In this document: positions 31,729-40,829 of the stretch, piece by piece | Layout: each line of letters starts with the position of its first letter | Numbering within the stretch: the first letter of the stretch is position 1 | Origin: Robertmurraya korlensis NBRC 107688 | GTDB taxonomy: Bacteria > Bacillota > Bacilli > Bacillales > Cytobacillaceae | Reading direction: 5' to 3' | Assembly: GCF_001591645.1 (NCBI RefSeq) | Contig: NZ_BCVH01000002.1 | Coordinates: 186,001 to 250,000, forward strand | Length of the DNA: 64,000 nucleotides | Position numbers and translations under genes: made by a program | Notes under the pieces: generated by a model | The model's input: the letters and a program-made list of their open reading frames with translations, nothing else | What the model was told of the DNA's origin: nothing | Databases searched by the model: none

Positions 31729-32331
31729 TTACTCTCCCTTTAACACTTCTGGTAGTAGCTTTGCTAAATTACTCAAGGCTACAGCACGATGGCTGATCTT
31801 GCTTTTTTCCTCAGGTAAAAGCTCTGCCATCGCTTTATTTCTTTCCTTTACAAAGAAGATAGGGTCATACCCAAAGCCATGCGTTCCCCTCTTCTCATCA
31901 AGAATCACACCCTCACAAGTACCATTTACAGTGATTGTTTTCTGACCAGGGACAGCAAGTGCTAACGCACAATAAAAACGAGCCGTTCGTTTAGAAGGAT
32001 CGATTCCTTTTAGCTCACGCAACACTTTTTCCATATTGTCTTCATCACTTTTTTGTTCCCCTGCATAACGTGCAGAGTACACACCTGGTTTGCCGCCCAA
32101 CGCATCAATAACTAGACCCGAATCATCAGCTATAACTGCACGATTCAATTGCTTAGAAACGGTTTCTGCCTTTATGATCGCATTCTCTTCAAAGGTCGTA
32201 CCGCTCTCTTCTATATCCTCAATTTCCTCGTAATCAAGGAGCGTTTTTACTTGAAACCCGAGAGGCTCAAACATCCTAACGAATTCCTTCGCCTTGCCAC
32301 TATTCTTTGTTGCTATTATGACTTCTTTCAT
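31729..32331 (-). CDS. rdgB: XTP/dITP pyrophosphatase (RdgB/HAM1 family)
   Basis: House-cleaning NTPase that removes deaminated purine nucleotides. N-terminal IIATKNSGKAKEF, central ADDSGLVIDALGGKPGVYSARYAG and C-terminal GFGYDPIFFV with SHRAVAL are diagnostic. 200 aa. Its ATG shares one base with the rph stop (TAATG), so the two are coupled. Also known as YsnA in B. subtilis. Confidence 0.96.
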   Translation of the reverse strand: MKEVIIATKNSGKAKEFVRMFEPLGFQVKTLLDYEEIEDIEESGTTFEENAIIKAETVSKQLNRAVIADDSGLVIDALGGKPGVYSARYAGEQKSDEDNMEKVLRELKGIDPSKRTARFYCALALAVPGQKTITVNGTCEGVILDEKRGTHGFGYDPIFFVKERNKAMAELLPEEKSKISHRAVALSNLAKLLPEVLKGE

Positions 32332-33098
32332 TATTTCACACCTTTTTTATCCCTTGCTTCTTCAATTTTCTGAACAACCGCTTCACCTAATACACTCTTT
32401 TGCTCTTCGAATAGCTCAGTTATTCCACTTTGCGCTATTTTTAACAGGTCCTGAAGTTCATTGTAAGAGAATGTAGACTCTTCACCGGTTCCTTGGAGTT
32501 CAACAAATTCACCATTACCTGTCATCACAACATTCATATCTACTTGTGCTGCAGAATCTTCGATATAGTTGAGATCCAGTACAACTTCCTTGTTCTCAAG
32601 TATTCCTACACTCGTCGCCGCTAGGAAATCAACGACTGGATATCTTGAAAGCTTTCTATCTTTATGCAATTTATTCAGAGCATGGGCCATAGCAACAAAC
32701 GCTCCTGTTATGGAAGCAGTCCTAGTTCCACCATCTGCTTGAATGACATCACAGTCGATCCATACCGTTCTTTCGCCAATTGCTTCTAGGTCAACGACTG
32801 ATCTTAATGCTCTTCCAATCAACCTCTGAATTTCCATTGTTCTTCCTGATACCTTACCTTTTGATGACTCACGAATGTTTCTAGTTTGTGTAGCCCTTGG
32901 AAGCATGGAATACTCAGCCGTAATCCATCCTTTCCCTTCTCCTCTCATAAAGGGAGGGACGCGCTCCTCTATACTGGCCGTACATATTACCTTTGTATCA
33001 CCAACAGTAATTAGTACGGAGCCTTCTGGGTGGATAAGATATTCAGTATCAATATGTATAGGGCGTATCTCAGATGCCTGACGACCATCAGTCCTCAC
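32331..33098 (-). CDS. rph: Ribonuclease PH
   Basis: Phosphorolytic 3'-5' exoribonuclease that trims tRNA 3' ends. It starts at GTG 33098 with AAAGGAGG 7 nt upstream. Motifs [33 protein letters not shown], then [11 protein letters not shown], and [20 protein letters not shown] are typical. 255 aa. First gene of the rph-rdgB-ysnB group. Confidence 0.96.
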   Translation of the reverse strand: MRTDGRQASEIRPIHIDTEYLIHPEGSVLITVGDTKVICTASIEERVPPFMRGEGKGWITAEYSMLPRATQTRNIRESSKGKVSGRTMEIQRLIGRALRSVVDLEAIGERTVWIDCDVIQADGGTRTASITGAFVAMAHALNKLHKDRKLSRYPVVDFLAATSVGILENKEVVLDLNYIEDSAAQVDMNVVMTGNGEFVELQGTGEESTFSYNELQDLLKIAQSGITELFEEQKSVLGEAVVQKIEEARDKKGVK

Positions 33099-33147
33099 TA
33101 TATTTCCTCCTTTAAAAGACTCACTTTATATTGGTAGAAATCCAAAT

Positions 33148-33176
33148 AAAGAAGAGGCGGATAACCGGCCTCCTCA
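33148..33176 (-). terminator. Terminator of gerM
   Basis: On the minus strand GAGGAGGC pairs with GCCTCTTC (one G-T pair) with a 9-nt loop, then TTTATTT. Confidence 0.65.
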
Positions 33177-33212
33177 ACTTGGTCATTATATAGTATATCA
33201 AAAAACAATTTA

Positions 33213-34283
33213 TTAAAAACTACCTGTATTCACATTTTCTGGGCGAGTCACAGGTTCGGAAAGCTTTTCTCCCTTATCATTTACAAGCTCAGCCTTTCCA
33301 TTTACGGTAACAGCTACGCTTTCAATGCCTTTTTGTTCAGTTAAAGATAGAACGAGGGAGTTTAAAATATGTTCAGAAACAATTTTATCTTCCGCTTTAT
33401 TAAAAATTGATTCATTAAAGTTTAAGGTTACTTTTCCATCTTCCACAACTGGCTTATCCAAGAGCGCCACATCGGAAACAAACTCACTTAACAAATTAGA
33501 TGAATAAGTAGGTCCTTTGGCAAGCTCTTCTACTACCGCACTAATATTATCGCTTTCTTTATTACTAATCCGCTTTGTAACTGGTACATAGTAGTAGGAG
33601 CCCTCTTCTCCACCTAGATAATACACCGTTAATGCTCTTGTATTAGTAATATCAACAACTTCTGAAGTATCCATATTGATCCCACTATCCCTTGTCAAAC
33701 CACTCTTAGATAGCGCTAGGCCATTCACAGGCATCTCTGTTAGTTCATGACCATTCATTTTTAATTTAACTTTATCAATAGAGTCAAATTGAGTTAACGT
33801 CCAAGTAACTGATTGAACGATTTTCATTTCGTCTTCTGGCTTATAATTTTTAAATTCTTTTGAGAAGTTTACCGTTGCCACTTTATCCTTTATATCTACA
33901 GATAATGTGGTATCGGCAGGGATTACCGCAGCAAAACCATTAGGTAATAATTCTGTTACTGGTCCATTCTGTACAAGATACTCTACCGCCTGCTTGGCCA
34001 CAGACTCCGTTTTCGGAAGATCGATTGTTTGTGGTACAACATAGCCATTTTTATCTACTAAATATAGTTCGGTCATGACACCAGTTTCTGCCACTTCTTC
34101 ACTATTCTTTTCTGTAGCTGACGTTTCAACTACTTTTGCCGTTCCATTATCTTCTGTATAGGTGACTGTTTTTGGAGGATCGATTTGTTCCTTCTTCTCT
34201 CCTCCTAGTAAACCACATCCTGATAATAAAACGGACGATACAATGACTGCTGATACAATTGTCGTACTTTTATGCTTTGACAT
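33213..34283 (-). CDS. gerM: Sporulation/germination lipoprotein GerM
   Basis: The start at 34283 (MSKHKSTTIVSAVIVSSVLLSGC) has GGAGGG 7 nt upstream and gives a lipobox LSGC with C23; a longer frame adds 31 residues. Two GerMN-type repeats follow, around residues 90-190 (VEYLVQNGPVTELLPNGFAAVIP) and 235-335 (VEELAKGPTYSSNLLSEF). GerM is made in the mother cell and helps spore engulfment/germination in B. subtilis. 356 aa. A weak sigma-E-like promoter lies upstream. Confidence 0.92.
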   Translation of the reverse strand: MSKHKSTTIVSAVIVSSVLLSGCGLLGGEKKEQIDPPKTVTYTEDNGTAKVVETSATEKNSEEVAETGVMTELYLVDKNGYVVPQTIDLPKTESVAKQAVEYLVQNGPVTELLPNGFAAVIPADTTLSVDIKDKVATVNFSKEFKNYKPEDEMKIVQSVTWTLTQFDSIDKVKLKMNGHELTEMPVNGLALSKSGLTRDSGINMDTSEVVDITNTRALTVYYLGGEEGSYYYVPVTKRISNKESDNISAVVEELAKGPTYSSNLLSEFVSDVALLDKPVVEDGKVTLNFNESIFNKAEDKIVSEHILNSLVLSLTEQKGIESVAVTVNGKAELVNDKGEKLSEPVTRPENVNTGSF

Positions 34284-34312
34284 CCATAATCCCTCCAAGA
34301 CAGTTTGTACTA

Positions 34313-34342
34313 CATGTATACGAGCCTTTTTAAAAAATAGAC
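34313..34342 (-). promoter_or_regulatory. Weak sigma-E-like promoter candidate for gerM
   Basis: On the minus strand GTCTATT (5 of 7 to KMATATW), 15 bp, TATACATG (6 of 8 to CATACAHT), 29 bp before the start. Suggestive only because gerM is a sigma-E gene elsewhere. Confidence 0.3.
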
Positions 34343-34360
34343 CGATTAGTAGAAAAAAAT

Positions 34361-34388
34361 AAAAAAAGCCTCCCAATATGGAGACTTT
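34361..34388 (-). terminator. Terminator of ysmB-racE
   Basis: On the minus strand AAAGTCTCC pairs with GGAGGCTTT (one T-G pair), followed by T7. It starts 2 bp after the racE stop. Confidence 0.8.
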
Positions 34389-34390
34389 CC

Positions 34391-35188
34391 TTAAGATAGT
34401 TTAATCGTTTCTACAGACAGTTCACCTGTGTGTAACCAGCTAGTAGCGATTCGTTTAAAAATAGGCTTTGATCCAGTCGTATAAAACTGATGCTTGGGCT
34501 CGTCCCTATTTGTCGTAAGCCAACCATTATAAAAAAGAATCGTACTTACCTCACGGGCCGTTTCTTCACCGGAGCTAATAACAGACACAGTAGTTCCCAT
34601 CGTTTTCTTTATGATTTTTTCAAGCAATGGATAATGTGTACAACCTAAAATCAGTGTATCAAGACCCTTATTTTTAATCGGTGCTAGCGTCTCCGCTACC
34701 ACTTTTTTCACAAGAGGTCCATCAACTTCTCCACTTTCAACGAGTGGAACAAACTTGGGACAAGCAAGACTAGTAACCTTACATTTCTTATTAATGGTTT
34801 TCAAGGCCATCTCGTATGCATTGCTCTTAATCGTTCCGACAGTCCCTATGACCCCAATTTGGTGGTTTTTTGTTACCTTAATTGCTGTTCTAGCTCCTGG
34901 ATAAATCACACCAACAACGGGGATTGAAAGTTCATTTTGAATTTCCTCCAAGGCAACGGCTGTCGCAGTGTTACATGCGATCACTAACATCTTTATCCCT
35001 TTATTTACTAAGAAATTCGTCATTTGCCATGTGAATTTCTTTACCTCTTCACCGCTTCTCGGGCCATATGGGCATCTTGCGGTGTCTCCTACATAGAGGA
35101 TTTGCTCATTTGGCAGTTGGCGCATAATTTCCTTCGCAACAGTTAATCCGCCAACTCCAGAGTCAATAACTCCTATCGGTTGATTCAA
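34391..35188 (-). CDS. racE: Glutamate racemase
   Basis: RacE/MurI supplies D-glutamate for peptidoglycan. The two catalytic cysteines are in [12 protein letters not shown] and [11 protein letters not shown], and the N-terminal [13 protein letters not shown] is typical. It starts with TTG at 35188; the ribosome site GAGG overlaps the stop codon of ysmB. 265 aa. Cotranscribed with ysmB. Confidence 0.96.
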   Translation of the reverse strand: MNQPIGVIDSGVGGLTVAKEIMRQLPNEQILYVGDTARCPYGPRSGEEVKKFTWQMTNFLVNKGIKMLVIACNTATAVALEEIQNELSIPVVGVIYPGARTAIKVTKNHQIGVIGTVGTIKSNAYEMALKTINKKCKVTSLACPKFVPLVESGEVDGPLVKKVVAETLAPIKNKGLDTLILGCTHYPLLEKIIKKTMGTTVSVISSGEETAREVSTILFYNGWLTTNRDEPKHQFYTTGSKPIFKRIATSWLHTGELSVETIKLS

Positions 35189-35198
35189 GCCTCTCGCC

Positions 35199-35648
35199 TC
35201 ATTCTTCTTTCATTTCATGATGTAATTTCATTAAGTTGTTTTTCAGGAGAATTACTTCCTCGCTAGAAAAGTTAACTAGAACTTCCTGTAAGTATACCTG
35301 TCTTTTTTTAATCACTTCGTCAATAATTCGCTCCCCTTCTTCTAGCAAGTGAATACGAACCACACGGCGATCATTTGGGTCCTTCACACGCATAACAAGC
35401 TCGTTTTTTTCCATTCTGTCAACAAGGTCCGTTGTCGTGCTACATGCGAGAAACATTTTATTTGAAAGCTCACCAATCGTCATATCTCCCTCTTCAAATA
35501 ACCATTGAAGAGCGACAAACTGTGGTGGAGTAATTGTATAATTACTTAAAATTTCTCTACCCTTTTGCTTGATAATACCAGCAATATAACGCAAGTCTTT
35601 TTCAATATCTGCAAAAATCTCTATCTCTTTTGTTTCTTCCACTTTCAT
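35199..35648 (-). CDS. ysmB: MarR-family transcriptional regulator (YsmB-like)
   Basis: 149-aa winged-helix protein. The recognition region [46 protein letters not shown] is typical of MarR, including the DxRxxxI/V wing motif (DPNDRRVV). It lies upstream of racE with a 10-bp gap as in B. subtilis ysmB-racE. Targets and ligand are unknown. Confidence 0.88.
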   Translation of the reverse strand: MKVEETKEIEIFADIEKDLRYIAGIIKQKGREILSNYTITPPQFVALQWLFEEGDMTIGELSNKMFLACSTTTDLVDRMEKNELVMRVKDPNDRRVVRIHLLEEGERIIDEVIKKRQVYLQEVLVNFSSEEVILLKNNLMKLHHEMKEE

Positions 35649-35790
35649 AAATACACAACCCCTATTTGAGAGTTCAGATTATGACTTTTATTTAATCATA
35701 TCTAACCTTTTAAACTATTTTCACCTTTTTCTCGCTAAAATTCAAGAAGGAAGTATAGAAATGTATTTGATGAATTTATTTTGGAAAAAT

Positions 35791-35820
35791 TGTAAACCGG
35801 CTTCCATGATGAAAGCCGGT
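35791..35820 (-). terminator. Terminator of gerE
   Basis: On the minus strand ACCGGCTTTC pairs with GGAAGCCGGT (one T-G pair) over a 5-nt loop, followed by TTACAATTTTT. It lies 6 bp after the gerE stop. Confidence 0.75.
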
Positions 35821-35826
35821 CTAGAA

Positions 35827-36051
35827 TTATAGTTCTAGCTCTCCCATTCGAAGGAGCTCTACAACAGCTTGTGATCGCCCCTTAACACCAAGCTTTTGCA
35901 TGGCATTCGAAATGTGGTTACGAACCGTTTTTTCACTTATGAAAAGTTCTCCTGCGATCTCTTTTGTTGTTTTGTCTTGTACCAACAGTTCGAACACTTC
36001 TCTTTCACGTTTGGTGAGTAACGGCTTGTGAGTATATTCATTCTCTTTCAA
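35827..36051 (-). CDS. gerE: Spore coat transcription factor GerE (LuxR-type HTH)
   Basis: 74-aa stand-alone LuxR helix-turn-helix protein: [45 protein letters not shown]. This is essentially the whole of GerE, which tunes late mother-cell sigma-K genes for the spore coat. It starts with TTG at 36051, 9 nt after GGAGGG. The 74-residue length supports that start. A sigma-K-type promoter lies upstream. Confidence 0.97.
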   Translation of the reverse strand: MKENEYTHKPLLTKREREVFELLVQDKTTKEIAGELFISEKTVRNHISNAMQKLGVKGRSQAVVELLRMGELEL

Positions 36052-36115
36052 GTATTGTAACCCTCCTTGCCTTCGCCAGCTATGAACAGCGGGATGGGTA
36101 TATATTTAGTCACCA

Positions 36116-36144
36116 TATCTTATGTGCTACAGGTGATTGTAGTG
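36116..36144 (-). promoter_or_regulatory. Sigma-K-type promoter for gerE
   Basis: On the minus strand CACT (36144-36141), 16 bp, CATAAGATA (36124-36116). The -10 fits CATANNNTA exactly and the -35 keeps the AC core. It is 65 bp upstream of the gerE start. Confidence 0.7.
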
Positions 36145-36186
36145 ACTATATTCTTGAAAGAAAGCATTTTTATTTTCATAAACTTT

Positions 36187-36651
36187 TTATGATAATATTT
36201 TGATCGATTGTGTAAACTTACTCCTTGTTTCTTCAGTCCAAAGAACTCCCTTTCCAGTATGTTTACACATTTGCACCATCGTTCCTCTACCCACAAAACA
36301 GACAGCCCCGTTTTGCTTCTTTCCTAGGTAATGAAGGTCAATAGATGTTTTTCCAACCGATTCAATTTTTACAAAGATATCAAGAATATCGTCAAAAAAT
36401 ACCTGACTTAAAAAATCGCACTGTAGATCAGCAACAATTGGAATTGTTGTACTTTCTTTTCGCACCCAATCTTGCATTAGTCCAATATGCTTAAAAAATT
36501 CAATCCTGGATTCTTCAAAATATGCAAATGGAACAGTATTGTTCATATGTCCAAACATATCAGTTTCAGAAAAGCGAACTTTTATTTTGTTAGCATAAGT
36601 GAAACCTTGTTCCCAAGTTGCAAAATCTTGGATATAGCTGACCTTTTTCAT
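36187..36651 (-). CDS. ysmA: Acyl-CoA thioesterase, 4HBT hot-dog family (YsmA)
   Basis: 154-aa hot-dog protein. The motif KVRFSETDMFGHMNNTVPFAYFEESR holds the catalytic aspartate and substrate loop of the 4-hydroxybenzoyl-CoA thioesterase group. Such enzymes hydrolyse acyl-CoA in the cytosol. GGGGGA precedes the ATG. It stands alone between the gerE promoter region and sdhB, with its own promoter and a FadR-like operator. That suggests a link to fatty-acid turnover. Confidence 0.85.
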   Translation of the reverse strand: MKKVSYIQDFATWEQGFTYANKIKVRFSETDMFGHMNNTVPFAYFEESRIEFFKHIGLMQDWVRKESTTIPIVADLQCDFLSQVFFDDILDIFVKIESVGKTSIDLHYLGKKQNGAVCFVGRGTMVQMCKHTGKGVLWTEETRSKFTQSIKILS

Positions 36652-36674
36652 AAAAATCCCCCTTTATATAAAAA

Positions 36675-36692
36675 TGAATGAATATTCATTCT
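36675..36692. promoter_or_regulatory. FadR-like operator at the ysmA promoter
   Basis: TGAATGAATATTCATTCT matches the Bacillus FadR box TGAATGANTANTNATTCA at all defined positions but the last. The inner 16 bp form a perfect palindrome. It begins 3 bp downstream of the -10, over the expected start point. Confidence 0.6.
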
Positions 36693-36695
36693 TTA

Positions 36696-36724
36696 ATTAT
36701 ACAAGTGGGTCCCTCTTTTGACAA
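36696..36724 (-). promoter_or_regulatory. Sigma-A promoter for ysmA
   Basis: On the minus strand TTGTCA (36724-36719), 17 bp, TATAAT (36701-36696). Confidence 0.8.
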
Positions 36725-36729
36725 ACTAG

Positions 36730-36758
36730 AAAACCCCTTTGATTTACAAAGGGGTTTC
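36730..36758 (-). terminator. Terminator of sdhCAB
   Basis: On the minus strand AAACCCCTTTG..CAAAGGGGTTTTC is a near-perfect 11-bp stem with a short loop. It lies 13 bp after the sdhB stop and just upstream of the ysmA -35. Confidence 0.75.
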
Positions 36759-36771
36759 TGGAGGTATTTAC

Positions 36772-37533
36772 TTATACTTGATCGCTTCCGAAGAAGTTTT
36801 TAAATGCTTGGAACGTTGTGTCTCTATTTAAAGCAGCAATAGATGTTGTTAAAGGGATGCCCTTTGGACAAGATTGGACACAGTTTTGTGAATTACCACA
36901 ATTAGCCAGTCCACCATCACCCATAATGGCATCTAAACGTTCTGCTTTATTCATCTCACCCGTTGGATGCGCATTGAATAAACGAACTTGTGAAAGAGGT
37001 GCAGGACCGATAAAATTTGATTTGCTGTTTACATTCGGGCAAGCCTCTAAGCAAACACCACATGTCATACATTTGGATAGCTCATATGCCCATTGACGTT
37101 TTCTTTCCGGCATACGTGGACCAGGTCCAAGATCATATGTGCCGTCAATTGGAATCCAAGCTTTTACTTTCTTTAAAGAGTCAAACATACGACTGCGGTC
37201 AACCTGTAGATCACGAACAACAGGGAAGGTTCTCATTGGCTCTAAACGTATCGGTTGTTCTAGCTGATCGATTAGTGCTGTACAAGATTGTCTAGGTTTT
37301 CCATTTATCACCATTGAACAAGCACCACAAACTTCCTCTAGGCAGTTCATATCCCAAGTGATTGGAGTAGTTTGTTTTCCTTGCTTATTTACAGGGTTTC
37401 TACGAATTTCCATTAAAGCGGAAATGACATTCATATTCGGACGATAGTCTAACTCGAATTCTTCTTCGTAAGGGGCCGTGTCAGGACTATCCTGTCTCAT
37501 AATCTTAAAAACTACTGTTCTATTTTCAGACAT
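36772..37533 (-). CDS. sdhB: Succinate dehydrogenase iron-sulfur subunit
   Basis: 253-aa Fe-S subunit of complex II. The [2Fe-2S] ligands are in CLEEVCGACSMVINGKPRQSC. The [4Fe-4S] motif is CMTCGVCLEACPN, and the remaining cluster cysteines are in CGNSQNCVQSCPKG. It passes electrons from SdhA to SdhC/menaquinone. Two bases separate it from the sdhA stop. Confidence 0.97.
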   Translation of the reverse strand: MSENRTVVFKIMRQDSPDTAPYEEEFELDYRPNMNVISALMEIRRNPVNKQGKQTTPITWDMNCLEEVCGACSMVINGKPRQSCTALIDQLEQPIRLEPMRTFPVVRDLQVDRSRMFDSLKKVKAWIPIDGTYDLGPGPRMPERKRQWAYELSKCMTCGVCLEACPNVNSKSNFIGPAPLSQVRLFNAHPTGEMNKAERLDAIMGDGGLANCGNSQNCVQSCPKGIPLTTSIAALNRDTTFQAFKNFFGSDQV

Positions 37534-37535
37534 AT

Positions 37536-39296
37536 TTAATTATCCCCTTTCTTCTTAGAATAGTCTCTCTTTCTTGGAGCAATTAAGCCTGTGTCAACCT
37601 CTTCATAATGGAAGTGTGGTGCTGATTTTGCATCCACAAATCGAGCCATTGTAGTCTTTAAGAACTCCTCATCATTACGCTCTGGGAATTCTGGTTTATA
37701 ATGTGCGCCTCGGCTCTCATTTCGGTTATAAGCACCAATAGTAATTACTCTTGCTAGCTGAAGCATATTTTGAAGCTGACGTGTGAAGATGGCGCCTTGA
37801 TTGCTCCACTTCGCCGTATCGTTAATATTAATTTTTTCATAGCGCTCCAATAACTCTACGATTTTCTCGTCTGTTTTTAATAGTTTATCGTTGTGGCGAA
37901 CAACGGTTACATTATCTGTCATCCACTCACCAAGCTCTTTATGAAGAACATAAGCATTTTCATTACCATCTAGTGACATGATCTTATTCCACTTTTGCTC
38001 TTCTTCTTTTACAGAACGATCAAATACAGAAGAAGAAATAGAATCAACATTTTTGCTTAAGCCACTAATATATTCAAGCGCCTTCGGACCAGCAACCATT
38101 CCTCCATAGATAGCTGATAGTAAGGAGTTCGCACCAAGGCGATTGGCTCCGTGCTGAGAATAATCACACTCACCAGCAGCAAATAATCCAGGAATATTTG
38201 TCATTTGATCATAATCTACCCAAAGACCTCCCATTGAGTAGTGGACAGCAGGGAAAATCTTCATAGGAACTTTTCTAGGATCGTCACCCATGAATTTTTC
38301 ATAGATTTCGATAATACCACCGAGCTTAATGTCTAGTTCCTTTGGATCCTTGTGAGAAAGATCTAAATAAACCATGTTTTCTCCGTTAATTCCAAGCTTC
38401 AAGTCAACACAGACGTGAAAAATTTCACGAGTGGCGATATCACGTGGTACAAGATTTCCGTAAGCAGGATACTTCTCCTCTAAGAAATACCAAGGCTTCC
38501 CATCCTTATACGTCCAGACTCGTCCACCTTCCCCACGTGCAGACTCACTCATAAGTCTCAATTTATCGTCACCAGGAATAGCGGTTGGATGAATTTGAAT
38601 AAACTCACCATTTGCATAATACACACCCTGTTGGTATGCAATTGACGCTGCTGACCCTGTGTTAATCACCGAATTTGTTGACTTACCAAAGATAATTCCA
38701 GGACCGCCAGTAGCCAAAATAACAGCGTCTGCTGCAAATGACTTTATTTCCATTGATGTGAGATTCTGAGCAACAACCCCTCGGCAAATCCCCTCATCAT
38801 CAATAACAGAACCTAGGAATTCCCAACCTTCATATTTCGTTACTAACCCAGCAACTTCATGACGGCGTACTTGCTCATCTAGAGCATATAAAAGTTGTTG
38901 TCCTGTTGTTGCTCCAGCAAAAGCCGTACGGTGATGCTGTGTTCCACCAAAACGTCGGAAGTCCAAAAGACCTTCTGGTGTACGGTTGAACATAACGCCC
39001 ATACGGTCAAGCAAGTGGATAATTCCTGGGGCTGCTTCTGTCATCGCTTTAACCGGTGGTTGGTTCGCTAAAAAGTCACCGCCGTATACTGTATCATCAA
39101 AGTGCTCCCATGGAGAGTCACCTTCACCTTTTGTATTTACCGCTCCGTTAATTCCGCCTTGGGCACAAACAGAGTGCGAACGTTTTACTGGAACTAATGA
39201 AAATAATTCGACCGGACTCCCTGCTTCCGCAACTTTAATTGTTGCCATTAAGCCAGCTAGACCGCCGCCGACTACGATCACCTTTCCTTTTCCCAT
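37536..39296 (-). CDS. sdhA: Succinate dehydrogenase flavoprotein subunit
   Basis: FAD-binding catalytic subunit. N-terminal Rossmann GGGLAGLMATIKVAEAG is followed by the FAD-linking histidine H41 in RSHSVCAQGGINGA. The active-site block HPTAIPGDDKLRLMSESARGEGG and GLFAAGECDYSQHGANRLGANSLL also fit. 586 aa is the Bacillus length. GGGAGTGACTCACG precedes the ATG. Middle gene of sdhCAB. Confidence 0.97.
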   Translation of the reverse strand: MGKGKVIVVGGGLAGLMATIKVAEAGSPVELFSLVPVKRSHSVCAQGGINGAVNTKGEGDSPWEHFDDTVYGGDFLANQPPVKAMTEAAPGIIHLLDRMGVMFNRTPEGLLDFRRFGGTQHHRTAFAGATTGQQLLYALDEQVRRHEVAGLVTKYEGWEFLGSVIDDEGICRGVVAQNLTSMEIKSFAADAVILATGGPGIIFGKSTNSVINTGSAASIAYQQGVYYANGEFIQIHPTAIPGDDKLRLMSESARGEGGRVWTYKDGKPWYFLEEKYPAYGNLVPRDIATREIFHVCVDLKLGINGENMVYLDLSHKDPKELDIKLGGIIEIYEKFMGDDPRKVPMKIFPAVHYSMGGLWVDYDQMTNIPGLFAAGECDYSQHGANRLGANSLLSAIYGGMVAGPKALEYISGLSKNVDSISSSVFDRSVKEEEQKWNKIMSLDGNENAYVLHKELGEWMTDNVTVVRHNDKLLKTDEKIVELLERYEKININDTAKWSNQGAIFTRQLQNMLQLARVITIGAYNRNESRGAHYKPEFPERNDEEFLKTTMARFVDAKSAPHFHYEEVDTGLIAPRKRDYSKKKGDN

Positions 39297-39360
39297 CGTG
39301 AGTCACTCCCTAACTAATATCAAAGTATATCCCGTTCATTTCTATGAAAATTACAACCTA

Positions 39361-39969
39361 TTAAATAAATGCAATAATTGCGCGCACACCAACAATTGAA
39401 AGGGCGATAAAAACCCCTAATGTAACATAAGTTGAAATAAGTTGAGACCGTGGTGTAACAGTAATTCCCCAACTTACAAAGAACGACCATAGTCCATTAG
39501 CAAAGTGGAAAGTGGTTGAAATTACACCGATGATATAAAACCATAGCATAAATGGATTGGAAAGAATGCTTTCCATCATATCGAAGTTAACCTCTGCACC
39601 AAATGCTGCTGCAATTCTAGTTTCCCAAACATGCCATGTTACGAATACCAGTGTGACTACTCCGGATATACGTTGAAGCATGAACATCCAATTACGGAAA
39701 AACCCATAATTACTCGTATTATTTTTAGCTGTGAATGCAATATAAAGACCATAAATTGCGTGGAATAATAAAGGTAAAAAAATCACAAACGTTTCTAAAA
39801 CATAACGAAACGGCAAACTTTCCATAAAATGAGATGCCTTGTTAAATGATTCTTCCCCCCCAGTTGCAAAATGATTGACTACAAGATGCTGCACAAGAAA
39901 TAGACCAACTGGAATGACTCCAAGCAGCGAGTGTAATCTTCGATAAAAAAACTCTCGGTTTCCTGCCAT
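39361..39969 (-). CDS. sdhC: Succinate dehydrogenase cytochrome b558 subunit
   Basis: Membrane anchor of the Bacillus-type (class B, dihaem) complex II. Five hydrophobic helices carry histidines suited to bind haem b: LHSLLG and VQHLVVNHF, LLFHAIYG, and VTWHVWETR. 202 aa. GGGGGGT precedes the ATG. First gene of the operon, with a clear promoter about 85 bp upstream. Confidence 0.96.
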   Translation of the reverse strand: MAGNREFFYRRLHSLLGVIPVGLFLVQHLVVNHFATGGEESFNKASHFMESLPFRYVLETFVIFLPLLFHAIYGLYIAFTAKNNTSNYGFFRNWMFMLQRISGVVTLVFVTWHVWETRIAAAFGAEVNFDMMESILSNPFMLWFYIIGVISTTFHFANGLWSFFVSWGITVTPRSQLISTYVTLGVFIALSIVGVRAIIAFI

Positions 39970-40055
39970 GAACTTTACCCCCCTTAAAAATTAAACGGAC
40001 AAACATAAGAATCTCCGTTTTTATACAATAATTTTTACAATTATGTGACATGTTC

Positions 40056-40084
40056 ATTTTACTCCCAACATGAAAGAGCGTCAA
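40056..40084 (-). promoter_or_regulatory. Sigma-A promoter of sdhCAB
   Basis: On the minus strand TTGACG (40084-40079), 17 bp, TAAAAT (40061-40056). It leaves a leader of about 80 nt. The rest of the 40.0-40.3 kb gap is very AT-rich. It holds a TATAAT at 40263 on the plus strand that may serve yslB. Confidence 0.8.
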
Positions 40085-40295
40085 GAAAACGGATACATAA
40101 AATGCTCTATATATACAAAATATTTTTAATATATTGATATTACTCTAAACCCTAATATAGAACCATTTTACTTCGTATACCTTTATATTGATATAACAAT
40201 TATTGTAAATATTATTTAAATCTCTTTTTTTTGTTTTCATGCGTATTTCCCCGGAAAATGTATATAATAGAATAATAGAAAGTGGGGGACATCTT

Positions 40296-40745
40296 TTGAG
40301 TGAATTGAAATTAGAAAAAACTATTTCGGCCACCGATCCTGCACTTGTACCAGCCTTTGGGTATGAATTATTGAGAGAAGTGCTTCTTCCAGATTTACTT
40401 GGAAGAGAATCTGCATCTATTTTATATTGGGCAGGTAAGGTATTAGCCAGAAAATATCCATTGCAGTCGGTCGAAGATATGATTACTTTTTTCCAACAGG
40501 CAGGTTGGGGCACTCTACAACTTAAATCAGAAAAAAAGCACGAACTCGAATTTGAATTATCGAGTGACCTGATTAAAACTCGTTTTAAAGAGCATCCAGA
40601 CTGTCAATTCCAACTGGAAGCGGGATTCTTAGCTCAACAAATCGAGAACCAAAAAGAAGTGATTACAGAAACATATGAACACCCGAAAAAAAAGCTCGCT
40701 ATTGTTTCCTTCACTGTACGCTGGGACAAAAAAGATTCTATCTAA
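40296..40745 (+). CDS. yslB: YslB family protein (DUF2507, V4R/haem-NO-like fold)
   Basis: 149-aa protein of the YslB/DUF2507 family. Conserved segments are FGYELLREVLLPDLLGRESASILYWAGKVLARKYPL and FFQQAGWGTL, then FQLEAGFLAQQI. It starts with TTG at 40296, 6 nt after GGGGGA; a longer ATG frame lacks a ribosome site. It lies between sdhC (divergent) and lysC (convergent), as in B. subtilis. Function unknown. Confidence 0.85.
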   Translation: MSELKLEKTISATDPALVPAFGYELLREVLLPDLLGRESASILYWAGKVLARKYPLQSVEDMITFFQQAGWGTLQLKSEKKHELEFELSSDLIKTRFKEHPDCQFQLEAGFLAQQIENQKEVITETYEHPKKKLAIVSFTVRWDKKDSI

Positions 40746-40761
40746 GTAGTATGTATACAAT

Positions 40762-40800
40762 AAAAAGCTTTCATATTTTTATGAAAGCTTTTTATTTTTT
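40762..40800. terminator. Bidirectional terminator between yslB and lysC
   Basis: AAAAAGCTTTCATA pairs with TATGAAAGCTTTTT around a short T-rich loop, with T tracts on both strands. Confidence 0.8.
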
Positions 40801-40829
40801 ATCTCACATTTCATCGACTTACGTTTTGT

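Noticed and set aside
40145-40513. 122-codon minus-strand ORF over the yslB start
   Set aside because: Antisense shadow of yslB with no ribosome site and no family-like features.
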